Of a stretch of 64,000 nt of DNA, positions 6,177 to 14,575 are shown piece by piece (position 1 is the stretch's first letter; every line of letters starts with the position of its first letter). The notes beneath the pieces were generated by a model. It did not search any database and had not been told where the DNA came from. It was given only the letters and a program-made list of their open reading frames with translations. The stretch is from Bacilli bacterium (GTDB lineage: Bacteria; Bacillota_I; Bacilli_A; RF39; UBA660), in the NCBI GenBank assembly GCA_017435485.1, contig JAFSEY010000014.1, forward strand, positions 1 through 64,000. Reading direction: 5' to 3'. Position numbers and translations under genes: made by a program.

Positions 6177-7379
6177 ATGGAACAAACAAAAATTAAAGTT
6201 GGTATTTTGCCTAACCAATTTTTAAAGTCAGATGGGACTTTTGACAAAGACGAGGCAATTAAATTATCTGGAAAGATTGCAGGTGTGTGTTATGACAAAG
6301 AAGGATTTGCACATCTTGAAAATGAGCCAGAAGAAAAGACAATGCGTAGAGTTGATATGACATTAAATAATGGTCATCATAGTGTTTATGATCATATTTT
6401 AATAAATTTTAACTTACAAAATTTGCCTAAAATTTTAGCAATGGTGCTTAATAACGAACATCAATATACAACAAGTGAAAAATCAGCAAGATATACACCA
6501 GTTGTCAGACAAGAAGGTTCAATTATAACAGAAGATGAAGAAAGATTATATAACAAGTGGATTGATATATTTAAAATCAAAATTAAATCACAATATGGAA
6601 ATATTTATAATGATGCTAAAATTCAAAAATTAGCACAAGAAAATGCTAGATATTTAGTAACTGTATTTATGCCAACACAGATGATTTATTCAACATCTTT
6701 AAGACAAATTAATTATATTGCTTCTTGGATGCAAAATTATATTGAAAATGCTGATATGAGTAATGCTTTTGAAAGAAAATTATCATCTTCTATGCAAGAA
6801 TTATTAGAAGGTCTTGCTGATGTTAATGTTCTTGAAGAAGGGTTGATGAAAAACGAAAAATATAGATATTTATCTTTATTTGCTAAAGATTTAGATAAAA
6901 AAGAAGAACATTTCGGATATATTTACTCGACTACTTATAAGGGGTCTTTTGCTCAACTTGCTCAAGCGCATAGACATAGAACTCTAGATTATCAGATGGA
7001 AATGTTAGATGAAAAAGAATATTTTATTCCACCAATTATTACAGATGATCAAATGTTAGTTGATGAGTGGCTTGGAGATATGCAAATTGTTAGAGGTGTT
7101 AACCCACAAGGAGAACTTGTTAAAATTAGTGAAGTTGGAAAATATGAAGATTTTATTTTAAAATGCAAAGAAAGATTATGTTCAGCAGCACAACTTGAGA
7201 TAATGCAACAAACAAGAGAAACTCTACTAAAATATAAAAAAGCATTAGAAGAATCAAATAGTCCACTTGCAAAAGATATTGAAAAATATTCTCATGGTGC
7301 AAGATGTACTTTCCCAGATTTTAATTGTTCATCTGATTGTAAATTTAGTGAAGGAAAAACATTAGTTAGAAAAATTTAA
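6177..7379 (+). CDS. thyX: FAD-dependent thymidylate synthase-like protein (ThyX family)
   Basis: A 400-residue protein, about twice a normal ThyX. An N-terminal half has NNGHHSVYDHI, the His-rich strand typical of ThyX, and EHQYTTSEKSARYT in place of the usual RHRxxSxNxxSxRY signature. A C-terminal half has AQAHRHRTLDYQ, holding the RHR part. This looks like a duplicated ThyX fold with the motif divided between the halves, as in other long ThyX relatives. The expected reaction is dUMP methylation to dTMP using methylene-tetrahydrofolate and FADH2. It starts after a GGAGG site and lies two bases before the thymidylate kinase gene, which supports a dTTP-supply role. Activity of this variant is inferred. 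Confidence 0.75.
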   Translation: MEQTKIKVGILPNQFLKSDGTFDKDEAIKLSGKIAGVCYDKEGFAHLENEPEEKTMRRVDMTLNNGHHSVYDHILINFNLQNLPKILAMVLNNEHQYTTSEKSARYTPVVRQEGSIITEDEERLYNKWIDIFKIKIKSQYGNIYNDAKIQKLAQENARYLVTVFMPTQMIYSTSLRQINYIASWMQNYIENADMSNAFERKLSSSMQELLEGLADVNVLEEGLMKNEKYRYLSLFAKDLDKKEEHFGYIYSTTYKGSFAQLAQAHRHRTLDYQMEMLDEKEYFIPPIITDDQMLVDEWLGDMQIVRGVNPQGELVKISEVGKYEDFILKCKERLCSAAQLEIMQQTRETLLKYKKALEESNSPLAKDIEKYSHGARCTFPDFNCSSDCKFSEGKTLVRKI

Positions 7380-7381
7380 TT

Positions 7382-8053
7382 ATGGAAAAAGGAAAGTTAA
7401 TTGTTGTTGAAGGTGCTTGTGATGGAATTGGCAAAACAACACAATATGAAATGTTGTGTAATCATTTTCTAAATGATGGACAAGAAATTGCTAATCATCA
7501 CTTCCCATCTTATGGAACATATCAAGGTGCTCCTGTAGAAAAATATTTAAAAGGAGAATTTGGACAACCTAATGAATTATCCCCATATTTTATAAATAGT
7601 TTGTATGCAACTGATAGAGGTATTACTTGGTATACAAGTTTAAAACAATTATATGAACAAGGAAAAGTTATTTTACTTGATAGATATACTACATCTAGTT
7701 TAATTTATCAATCTGCTCTAATTGAAGATATAGAACAAAAGAAAAAATTTATAGATTATGTTATTGATTTTGAATATCGCAAAATTGGAATTAAAGAGCC
7801 AGACAATGTTATATTTTTACATGCTCCTTTTGATTTGGTTACAGAAATGAGAAATGCTAGAAAACAAAACGAAGGAATAGTTAATGATATACATGAAAGT
7901 AATCTAGACTTTATGAAAAAAGTTTATGAAAGTGCTATGTTTATAGCAGATTATCTTTCTTGGAATAAGATACAATGTAATGATGGTAATAAAATGAGAG
8001 AAATAAATGATATTCATGAAGAAATATATAGTTTAGTAAAAAAGAAAAAATAA
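7382..8053 (+). CDS. tmk: Thymidylate kinase
   Basis: A 223-residue P-loop kinase converting dTMP to dTDP. The P-loop reads EGACDGIGKTTQ, one residue longer than the common EGxDGxGKTTQ; LLDRYTTSSLIYQ carries the Asp-Arg-Tyr motif that contacts the nucleotide. FLHAPFDLVTEMRNAR matches the region before the lid. The length is normal for the family. It follows thyX by two bases and is clearly co-transcribed, forming a two-step dTMP to dTDP unit. A terminator follows at 8058. Confidence 0.88.
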   Translation: MEKGKLIVVEGACDGIGKTTQYEMLCNHFLNDGQEIANHHFPSYGTYQGAPVEKYLKGEFGQPNELSPYFINSLYATDRGITWYTSLKQLYEQGKVILLDRYTTSSLIYQSALIEDIEQKKKFIDYVIDFEYRKIGIKEPDNVIFLHAPFDLVTEMRNARKQNEGIVNDIHESNLDFMKKVYESAMFIADYLSWNKIQCNDGNKMREINDIHEEIYSLVKKKK

Positions 8054-8057
8054 TTAG

Positions 8058-8088
8058 AAAAGTGGCAAAATGAATTGCTACTTTTTGC
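8058..8088 (+). terminator. Terminator after thyX-tmk
   Basis: AGTGGCAA (8061-8068) pairs with TTGCTACT (8075-8082, one wobble), followed by TTTT. Confidence 0.7.
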
Positions 8089-8139
8089 TTTATTTGGTAG
8101 AATTATAGTAGAAATTGATACAAATTATGTATTAATTCC

Positions 8140-8232
8140 TAATTTAGCGAAAAAGTTGTAGATAACAACCCCTATCGCACCAGATTGATAGGAAACTCGA
8201 ACTTTTCATTTTTGATTAGTTCGAGTTTTAAT
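8140..8232 (+). ncRNA. Candidate structured RNA motif, copy B
   Basis: GTTGTAGATAACAAC at 8155 folds into a small hairpin. TCGCACCA follows at 8175, where CCTATC (8171-8176) pairs with GATAGG (8187-8192) and leaves GCACCAGATT as loop; GGAAA follows. Then CTCGAACT/AGTTCGAG (8196-8203 with 8218-8225) plus a T-run gives a terminator. Copy A at 4630-4741 shares the first element, the loop sequence and their spacing, but differs in the second stem. It lies upstream of a KilA-N pseudogene. Family unknown. Confidence 0.42.
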
Positions 8233-8262
8233 ATTCCTTAAAATGTGATAAAATTTTCATAG

Positions 8263-8736
8263 AAACAAGAAATAATAAAATCAGAATTAGAAGTTAATGA
8301 TAATAAAATTAAAGTAATAACAATAGATAATAAAGAGTTTATATCGCTAACAGATCTAGCAAGATATGCAAATCCAGATGAGCCGAAGATACCAATACAA
8401 ACATGGATGAGAAATAAAGACGTTATTGCTTATCTAGGATTATAAGAAAAATTAACTAATGAAAATTTCAAAGGTCACGAATTTACTACCTTTGAAAATA
8501 TGGCAGGAAAAAATAGTTTTTATATGTCACCTCAAAAATGGATTAAAGAAACTAATGCTATTGGAATTATTTAAAAATCAGGAAATAATGGTGGTACATT
8601 TGCAAGAAGCGATATTGCATTAGAGTTTGCAAGTTGGTTATCTCCAGAATTTAATTATACATTAAACAAGGTTTTAACTGAATCCTTCCGTCACCATAAA
8701 AAATGCAGACTGATCAATTTGGTTTTTGAGATTTAA
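8263..8736 (+). pseudogene. KilA-N domain protein, two internal stops
   Basis: One frame carries the full KilA-N phage-type DNA-binding domain: EFISLTDLARYANPDEP, then IQTWMRNKDVIAYLGL, TAA (8443) in place of the conserved Trp, FYMSPQKWIKETNAIGI, TAA (8572) in place of a small residue before KSGNNGGTFARSDIALEF, and ASWLSPEF. No ATG start survives; the frame opens after a TAG at 8260. Such proteins are common on phages and mobile elements as antirepressor-like or accessory DNA binders. The gene is plainly inactive. Confidence 0.8.
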
Positions 8737-8822
8737 CTAGCGCCCGGTGATGATTAATAAAAACATAGCAAATATAGTCATGATATGATATCATAATCTT
8801 ATATAGGAGGTTTTAACATAAT

Positions 8823-9950
8823 ATGGCAAAACAAAAAAATGAAAAAAAAGATTTCTGGTATGATTATGCATCCTTTATAATTGAGAAAGCTTGTTATCTA
8901 GATTTAGTAAATGATATTAAAAGAATAGAAAACGAACTAAAAGAATATGATAACCTTTTAAAAGATAATTATAATACTCCAGACCAACCATTAAATTTTA
9001 GAGAACAATTTGAATTATATTCTATACTTAATGATTCGTATAGAAATCCTAAAAATACAGATCTTAAGGTAGTGATATTAAAGAAAAGATTATTAGATGT
9101 GTATCCGGAAGTTGCTAAATACCTAAGATTAAAATCAGAGCTAAACGAATTAAGAAGACGAAGAGACGATACATTAAGTTCAATAGTATTTAATGAATTT
9201 ATAAAAGATGAAGATAGTCGAGCACTATGTTCTGATCATCACTTTTTAGTTTATACTGGAGAAGAATTATATTGTGAACGTTGTAAAGCAACTACAAAAG
9301 ATTACAATTTAAGTTTAGAAGATATATTATTTTTATCAAAATGCGCTGCTAAACAAGCTGAATTACTAAGTGATAAAAAAGAAGATATCCCACTAATTAG
9401 AGTATTAATGGAAAAACTTGAAAACGAAAAGAAAAATCGTGAAATTCCAGAACAAATGCCAAAATTAAAAGCCGATGAGTTAAGAGAAATTTACGCTGTT
9501 GCGGACGCTGAAGAAGTTAAGAATATGCGTAAAACCATTTTAAAAGCTCACTCAGTAGATAGTCGCAGTTATATGCTCAATCTTGTATACTCTAGATATA
9601 TAAGCAATGGGCAAAAAGAGTATTATTTAGAAATAATTGATGAACAATTAAGAGAAATTGAAAATTCAGATTCTCAATATAAGGATCTATTGTTAGAACA
9701 ATGTAAAATTGCTAGATATGAAGTAATGATTTTAGCAGGAGCACACATTCCAACACTTTTACACAATATAAATCCCGATGACGAAATCGCGCTAACAAAA
9801 GCTTACTATAATATTAATTCAAAAGATTTTAGAATTAATAGCACTTATTTTGTTGGTGACAATTGCACATGGGATGCCTCAATTTATTATTGTCTAACTG
9901 CCAATCCTAAAATCAATCAAAACATCTTAGATTTAAAATTAAGAAGATAA
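8823..9950 (+). CDS. Hypothetical 375-residue protein with Cys/His cluster
   Basis: Not recognised. The first 135 residues are charged and helical with coiled-coil character (IKRIENELKEYDNLL, LKSELNELRRRRD). Around residues 132-155 lies CSDHHFLVYTGEELYCERC, a Cys/His pattern that could bind a metal like a small zinc ribbon. The rest is predicted helical, with a short Cys-containing tail. It has a strong AGGAGG site and a terminator behind it. There is no membrane segment or signal peptide. It stands alone between the mobile region and the slipin gene, so it may be lineage-specific. Confidence 0.6.
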   Translation: MAKQKNEKKDFWYDYASFIIEKACYLDLVNDIKRIENELKEYDNLLKDNYNTPDQPLNFREQFELYSILNDSYRNPKNTDLKVVILKKRLLDVYPEVAKYLRLKSELNELRRRRDDTLSSIVFNEFIKDEDSRALCSDHHFLVYTGEELYCERCKATTKDYNLSLEDILFLSKCAAKQAELLSDKKEDIPLIRVLMEKLENEKKNREIPEQMPKLKADELREIYAVADAEEVKNMRKTILKAHSVDSRSYMLNLVYSRYISNGQKEYYLEIIDEQLREIENSDSQYKDLLLEQCKIARYEVMILAGAHIPTLLHNINPDDEIALTKAYYNINSKDFRINSTYFVGDNCTWDASIYYCLTANPKINQNILDLKLRR

Positions 9951-9954
9951 ACGA

Positions 9955-9984
9955 GAAAACCATTTGTAAAGGTTTTCTTTTTTA
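9955..9984 (+). terminator. Terminator after the 375-residue orphan
   Basis: GAAAACC (9955-9961) pairs with GGTTTTC (9971-9977), followed by a T-run. Confidence 0.8.
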
Positions 9985-10040
9985 TTTCATATTCTTTTAA
10001 CTTCATGCTATAATTATTTTAGAAGGAAGGATGTGGAAAT

Positions 10041-10793
10041 ATGTTGTTGATACTTTTAGTTATTGTAGCAATAATACTATTAAGTTCAATTAAACAAATT
10101 AATGAATACGAAAGAGGTATACTATTTACATTTGGAAAATTCTCAGGTGTTTTAACTCCAGGATGGAAAATAGTTTTACCAGTATTTCAACATTTTAGAA
10201 AGGTCGATATAAGAACAAGAGCAGTAGATGTTCCCGAACAAGAAACAATTACTAAAGATAACGTATCTATAAGAATCAATGCCGTTATCTATTATAAAAT
10301 TTTTGATGCTGGAAAAGCTGTTTGTGAAGTACAAGATTATTATTTTGCAGTAAGTCAACTTGCTCAAACTACAATGAGAAACATTGTCGGTTCAGTAACT
10401 CTTGACGAATTATTAAGCGAAAGAGAAAAAATATCTGCAGAAATTTGTAAAGTAATTGATGCTGCTACTGATCCATGGGGAGTTAAAGTTGAAAATGTTG
10501 AATTAAAAGACGTAAGCTTACCAGAAGAAATGAAACGTGTAATTGCTAAAGCTGCTGAAGCAGAAAGAGAAAAATTAGCTGTAATTACTAAATCAGTTGG
10601 TGAAGTAGAAGCTGCTGAAAACTTATCTAAAGCTGCTGAAATGATGGGAACAACTCCTGGAGCATTACATTTAAGAACTTTATCTACTTTAAATGACTTA
10701 AGTAGTGATCAATCTAATACCATAATATTTGCTGTTCCAATCGAAGTTTTAAAAGCTGTTGAAGGTTTAGCAAAAAAGAATGATATTAAATAA
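10041..10793 (+). CDS. Slipin family protein (SPFH/Band 7)
   Basis: A 250-residue membrane-associated protein. One N-terminal hydrophobic segment (residues 1-15) is followed by the SPFH domain with INEYERGILFTFGKF, LTPGWKIVLPVF, and IRTRAVDVPEQETITKDNV, the hallmark slipin order. A helical, Ala/Glu-rich tail (KAAEAEREKLAVITKSVGE) would form the oligomerisation coil. Slipins scaffold membrane domains; here no partner NfeD gene is adjacent. A TATAAT at 10009 and AGGAAGGA upstream suggest a monocistronic unit, ended by a terminator. Confidence 0.9.
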   Translation: MLLILLVIVAIILLSSIKQINEYERGILFTFGKFSGVLTPGWKIVLPVFQHFRKVDIRTRAVDVPEQETITKDNVSIRINAVIYYKIFDAGKAVCEVQDYYFAVSQLAQTTMRNIVGSVTLDELLSEREKISAEICKVIDAATDPWGVKVENVELKDVSLPEEMKRVIAKAAEAEREKLAVITKSVGEVEAAENLSKAAEMMGTTPGALHLRTLSTLNDLSSDQSNTIIFAVPIEVLKAVEGLAKKNDIK

Positions 10794-10825
10794 GCATAAA
10801 CTATTTTGAAAGTTTATGCTTTTTT
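10793..10825 (+). terminator. Terminator after slipin gene
   Basis: AGCATAAACT (10793-10802) pairs perfectly with AGTTTATGCT (10811-10820), followed by T5. Confidence 0.85.
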
Positions 10826-10877
10826 GCTAATTCTCTAAAATCTTTTTTAATATTAGCGTTAAAAATAGTTTCTTGAT

Positions 10878-10912
10878 AAAAACCTAGTTTTGTAATAAAT
10901 TTAGGTTTTTTC
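10878..10912 (+). terminator. Hairpin, second terminator-like element
   Basis: AAAAACCTA (10878-10886) pairs with TAGGTTTTT (10902-10910), continuing into TC-rich sequence. It may be a back-up terminator between the slipin gene and the convergent carboxypeptidase gene. Confidence 0.5.
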
Positions 10913-10971
10913 TTTATATTAAACATCTATATCACCTAATTAAATAATGAGCTAATTTATAAATTAATATA

Positions 10972-10998
10972 CAAAAAAAGTAATATAATGTTACTTTT
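10972..10998 (-). terminator. Terminator of the carboxypeptidase gene
   Basis: AAAAGTAA (10976-10983) pairs with TTACTTTT (10991-10998); on the minus strand a T-run follows. It overlaps the TAA stop at 10991-10993. Confidence 0.7.
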
Positions 10999-11953
10999 GT
11001 AAATAATAAGCATAGTATTCATCATAAGTGATATCATTTTCTTGAATATAAGTTGCAATCTCTACACCGACATAACGATAATGCCATGACTCGAAATTAA
11101 ATCCAGTAATATTTTCTTTTCCTTCGGGATATCTAATTATAAAGCCATATTTATAACAATTTTGTTTTAACCATCCATAAGCATTAGATTCAGCAAATGT
11201 TTTTTGACTAGTACTATCGGTACTAAAAATGTCTAAAGCATAACCGCTTTGATGTTCTGAATGTCCAGGCCTAGCAGCAATATTATCAGCATATTCTTTT
11301 CCATAGCTATCTTCGTATAATTTATAAACTCTTTCTTGATCGGCATAATCTCGGTAACTTGAATTTACCATTAGATTAATACCTTCAGTAGCAGCGGCTT
11401 GAGCCATATTCATAAAAGCATTAACAGTATCTGCTGTCGCTTGATTCTCACCATAAGCACCCCAAGAGTGAGTTGTAGGAATAATAGCTAAATTATCTGG
11501 TACATAATCATCTTTTAATACATAATATTTATTTACGATCATTGTATTGCTTTTATCAGTTATTTCTATATCTTTTTCATAAAAATCGTGATGACGGTTA
11601 ACATTTACTAAAGTAATAACGTCAGTTAGTGTTAATTCTTCATTTTCTTCTAAAAAAGCTAGATATTCTTCTAATTTAGAATCAATATAATATTTTTCTT
11701 CTGCTAATTTGTAGATATTTTCATTCTTATTTAAAGATAAGATATAATCAACTCTTTTATTAGAAAATAATTTTAAAATATTTTCTGCTTCTTTTAAAGA
11801 GTAACCTTTTTCTGTTAATTTATATTCATAAGTCTTTTTGTATTGATACTCATCATAAACCTTTTTAGCGCCATAAGCTATAAAACTTAAAACTACTAAT
11901 AAAACTAAAATAATTTTACTCGTTTTTGAGACTCTTATTTTTTTCTTTTTCAC
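10991..11953 (-). CDS. D-Ala-D-Ala carboxypeptidase, VanY/M15B family
   Basis: About 320 residues: a basic N-terminus and one membrane anchor, a helical spacer, then an M15B peptidase domain with SSYRDYADQ, RPGHSEHQSGYALDI (Zn-binding His and Asp) and ESWHYRYVG (catalytic Glu and second Zn His). The enzyme should trim the terminal D-Ala of peptidoglycan stem peptides outside the membrane. I prefer the GTG at 11953, eight bases after AGGTGG; a GTG at 11965 would overlap that site. A TTTACT-17-TATAAT promoter lies upstream at 12005-11977. The gene is monocistronic. Confidence 0.88.
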   Translation of the reverse strand: MKKKKIRVSKTSKIILVLLVVLSFIAYGAKKVYDEYQYKKTYEYKLTEKGYSLKEAENILKLFSNKRVDYILSLNKNENIYKLAEEKYYIDSKLEEYLAFLEENEELTLTDVITLVNVNRHHDFYEKDIEITDKSNTMIVNKYYVLKDDYVPDNLAIIPTTHSWGAYGENQATADTVNAFMNMAQAAATEGINLMVNSSYRDYADQERVYKLYEDSYGKEYADNIAARPGHSEHQSGYALDIFSTDSTSQKTFAESNAYGWLKQNCYKYGFIIRYPEGKENITGFNFESWHYRYVGVEIATYIQENDITYDEYYAYYLQK

Positions 11954-11976
11954 ATTTGATTCCACCTTTTAATATA

Positions 11977-12005
11977 ATTATAACCTTGCCATCAAGTAGA
12001 GTAAA
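11977..12005 (-). promoter_or_regulatory. Sigma-A promoter of carboxypeptidase gene
   Basis: On the minus strand TTTACT (12005-12000) and TATAAT (11982-11977) are separated by 17 bases, about 25 bases before the start codon. Confidence 0.6.
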
Positions 12006-12100
12006 GAATTTAAATGTTACTAGACAGTTATTTTTAACACTTTTTTCTTGCCAAAATAATTTATATATAGTATCATTAAATTAACATAAGGATGGTAGCA

Positions 12101-12460
12101 ATGAATAGAAATAAAGAAGTTTTAAAATATTGTCCAAATTTTTATACAATCGTAAACTTTGATTTTGATGAAGAAGATTACGTTTCTGAAAAATTGGTTA
12201 GTGTATACAAAGATTACTTGTTTAAAGCAAAATTAGATGATATAGAAGAAATAGAGTCTGTTAAAAAGATTGATTATGTATTAGGTAAATACATTAATGA
12301 TTATCTTTTTAGAAAAGAAATGTCCAAAGAATTAGTTAAAGTAAGAATTAGTAAAACTTGTGATAACATTCTAAAAGCTATTGTAGATAGTATTATAGCT
12401 ATATTTAACCATTATCAAGAATATACAACCAGAAACATTTACATTTCACGTTGGATATAA
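12101..12460 (+). CDS. Hypothetical 119-residue protein
   Basis: Not recognised. It is a small acidic-then-basic protein beginning MNRNKEVLKYCPNFYTIVNF, predicted mostly helical, without signal peptide or membrane segment. The ATG at 12101 is chosen because AAGGATGG lies just before it; the ATG at 12092 is inside that site. Its end overlaps the 3' end of gerAB by 22 bases, and its terminator lies inside gerAB coding sequence, so transcription of the two genes collides. Confidence 0.55.
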   Translation: MNRNKEVLKYCPNFYTIVNFDFDEEDYVSEKLVSVYKDYLFKAKLDDIEEIESVKKIDYVLGKYINDYLFRKEMSKELVKVRISKTCDNILKAIVDSIIAIFNHYQEYTTRNIYISRWI

Positions 12461-13494
12461 GGCTTACGCCTTTTTTTTATGGCCATAAAAAGTAACGCAA
12501 GTCCAATTACAAATCCTCCTAAATAAACATAGAATGTAATATAATAATTTCTTAGAATATTAATATAATTATCTGTAATGACAAATGATGTAGCAAAAAA
12601 GATAATTGCCATGATAATAGCTAATATAATACTTCCAGTCTTTTTATCTTTAAATAAATCTTTAATTGTGTAAGCGCATAAAACTACCAAAGCATAATTA
12701 TCAAATAATCTGATAATTGAAACGATACTTTCAATTTTTTCAATGAAAGAAAATAATTTAATCTTCTTTAAAACGATCATTTCTGGATAACGATAAATAT
12801 CAGCTAGAGTAGGACCAAATATTCCTAATATCACTACCACACTTAATAGAAGTACAAAACTAGTTATTAGATACATTTTGACAAGACCTTTGCCATCATT
12901 TTTTAAGTTTGTTAAAAATAGAAGAGGAACGCTACTATATGTCGCAAAAACAAAGGCTGAAAAACCTATTGATTTTACTGGTTCAGTCAATATTGGTAAA
13001 AAATGATCAAAATCAACATAAGTAAATAAAACTAATATAACTAAGATAGAAATAGTGGCCGTTATGTAAAAAATCACTTCATTAGATTTTAAATAAGTAG
13101 ATAATCCCTTTGAAACAATATACAAGGTTATTAAAACAGCTGGAATACTTATAAAAAAATTAGGTGTATTTAATAAGAAAAATGAAGTTTTAAAATTAAT
13201 TAGCATCGTTAATCCCTCAATAATTAAAAAACACGCAAGCAAAATAATAATCCCTTTAAACAAAATTCCTAATCCTTTATATTCCGATAAAAACTCGCTT
13301 AAACTTTTGCCTTTTTTTAAATCCATAAATTTTGCTAAGATAAAAACAAATATAGCTCCGATTCCCATACCTAGAAGAGCACTAATCCAAGTATCATGTA
13401 AAGAAATATCGATAATTCTCGAAAAACCTATCCCAAAAAAAGTTGCCCTTATTAAAAAGAATGCTAAAAATATTTTTTGTCTTTTAGTTGCCAT
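12439..13494 (-). CDS. gerAB: Spore germination permease, GerAB type
   Basis: A 351-residue integral membrane protein with about ten hydrophobic segments, of the spore germination permease family (APC-like fold). It begins ATKRQKIFLAFFLIRATFFGIGF, given here in part, and ends in a basic tail. It is the third gene of a gerAA-gerAC-gerAB operon; its ATG overlaps the gerAC stop by 11 bases. With the A and C subunits it would form a germinant receptor in the inner spore membrane. Order A-C-B rather than A-B-C is a known variation. Confidence 0.88.
   Translation of the reverse strand: MATKRQKIFLAFFLIRATFFGIGFSRIIDISLHDTWISALLGMGIGAIFVFILAKFMDLKKGKSLSEFLSEYKGLGILFKGIIILLACFLIIEGLTMLINFKTSFFLLNTPNFFISIPAVLITLYIVSKGLSTYLKSNEVIFYITATISILVILVLFTYVDFDHFLPILTEPVKSIGFSAFVFATYSSVPLLFLTNLKNDGKGLVKMYLITSFVLLLSVVVILGIFGPTLADIYRYPEMIVLKKIKLFSFIEKIESIVSIIRLFDNYALVVLCAYTIKDLFKDKKTGSIILAIIMAIIFFATSFVITDNYINILRNYYITFYVYLGGFVIGLALLFMAIKKRRKPYIQREM
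12459..12478 (+). terminator. Terminator inside convergent gerAB end
   Basis: AAGGC (12459-12463) pairs with GCCTT (12468-12472) around a four-base loop and continues into a T8 run. It serves the plus-strand gene while lying in codons of the minus-strand gerAB. Confidence 0.55.
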
Positions 13495-14575
13495 CTTTCA
13501 CCTCAAAAATTAAACCATCTTTATTTATTTTTAAATCAACATTTAGATCGTATTCCAAATTAGCCCATGCGTCTTTATCATATTTTCTTGTTTTATTATA
13601 TAGCTTTTTACCAATTCCTAATATATCAGCTTTATCATCAATTAAATTTTGATAAAAATCATTTAATCTAGTTTCAAATTCTTTGGCATATAATTTATTA
13701 TATTTTTGATATGTATCAATATCTTTTAAACTATCTTTACAAGCGTATTCTTTTATTTCAGCCATCAAAGAAACCTTAATTTTTAATTTATTCTTGTCAT
13801 CAATTTTAAATTCTGTTCCAGAGTCATAAATATTTAACGTTATTTTTTCTTCGCTATTATTTGGACAATTAAAACTATAGATAGCATTTTTAGCTTCACT
13901 TTTTAAAATATTCAGATTTAAAGATTCTTCAGAATCAAGCAATTTTTTTAAGCTATAGCCATCAAATAAAGCATTTCCATTTAAAGAAATTTCTTTTTCC
14001 TCTAAACTAATTGTTGGAATGATAGCATCATATCCATTTTCTAAGAAATCAATAACTATTTTTTCAAAATTATCTGTTGTAATATTATTTTTGGTTTTAA
14101 AGTTTCTTTCAATCATCGTATTTATTTGTTCACTTATGACTGGAGATTCCTCACTAGCTGACTCATAGATTTCTTTACTAGTGCTATTAGTTGTTATAAC
14201 CATATAAAATTCACTACGAATATTTGGGTTTCGTAAAAAATATTCTACTAATTGTTCCATATCTTCATCAGCTACGCTATTTGATAAAACTAATAATTTC
14301 AAATGAGCAAAATAAGCTTGCTTAGGACTTTTTTTTGTAGCGTTAATTAAAGCTTCTGGTAAAGTAGAGCCTGTACCACTAATTAAAATGCTTTTTTGTT
14401 GAGCAGATTCTTTACCTTGTTTTTTATCATTTAATATTTCATAAGTAATTTCATATTCATTTTCATTTTTATCAATTCCAATTCCAGACACAATTGATAA
14501 ATCATTTAATTCAACGTAATCATAGCAACCACTTGTAAAAAAGCAAATTATTACTAAAATAAGTATTTTTTTCAT
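13484..14575 (-). CDS. gerAC: Spore germination lipoprotein, GerAC type
   Basis: A 363-residue lipoprotein. The signal peptide ends in the lipobox TSGC, followed by YDYVELNDLSIVSGIGIDK, the standard opening of Ger(x)C proteins. The pattern KQAYFAHLKLLVLS is typical of the first domain, and the C-terminal domain is the usual length. It would be anchored outside the inner spore membrane as part of the germinant receptor. The ATG overlaps the TGA of gerAA (ATGA), so expression is coupled. Confidence 0.88.
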   Translation of the reverse strand: MKKILILVIICFFTSGCYDYVELNDLSIVSGIGIDKNENEYEITYEILNDKKQGKESAQQKSILISGTGSTLPEALINATKKSPKQAYFAHLKLLVLSNSVADEDMEQLVEYFLRNPNIRSEFYMVITTNSTSKEIYESASEESPVISEQINTMIERNFKTKNNITTDNFEKIVIDFLENGYDAIIPTISLEEKEISLNGNALFDGYSLKKLLDSEESLNLNILKSEAKNAIYSFNCPNNSEEKITLNIYDSGTEFKIDDKNKLKIKVSLMAEIKEYACKDSLKDIDTYQKYNKLYAKEFETRLNDFYQNLIDDKADILGIGKKLYNKTRKYDKDAWANLEYDLNVDLKINKDGLIFEVKDGN

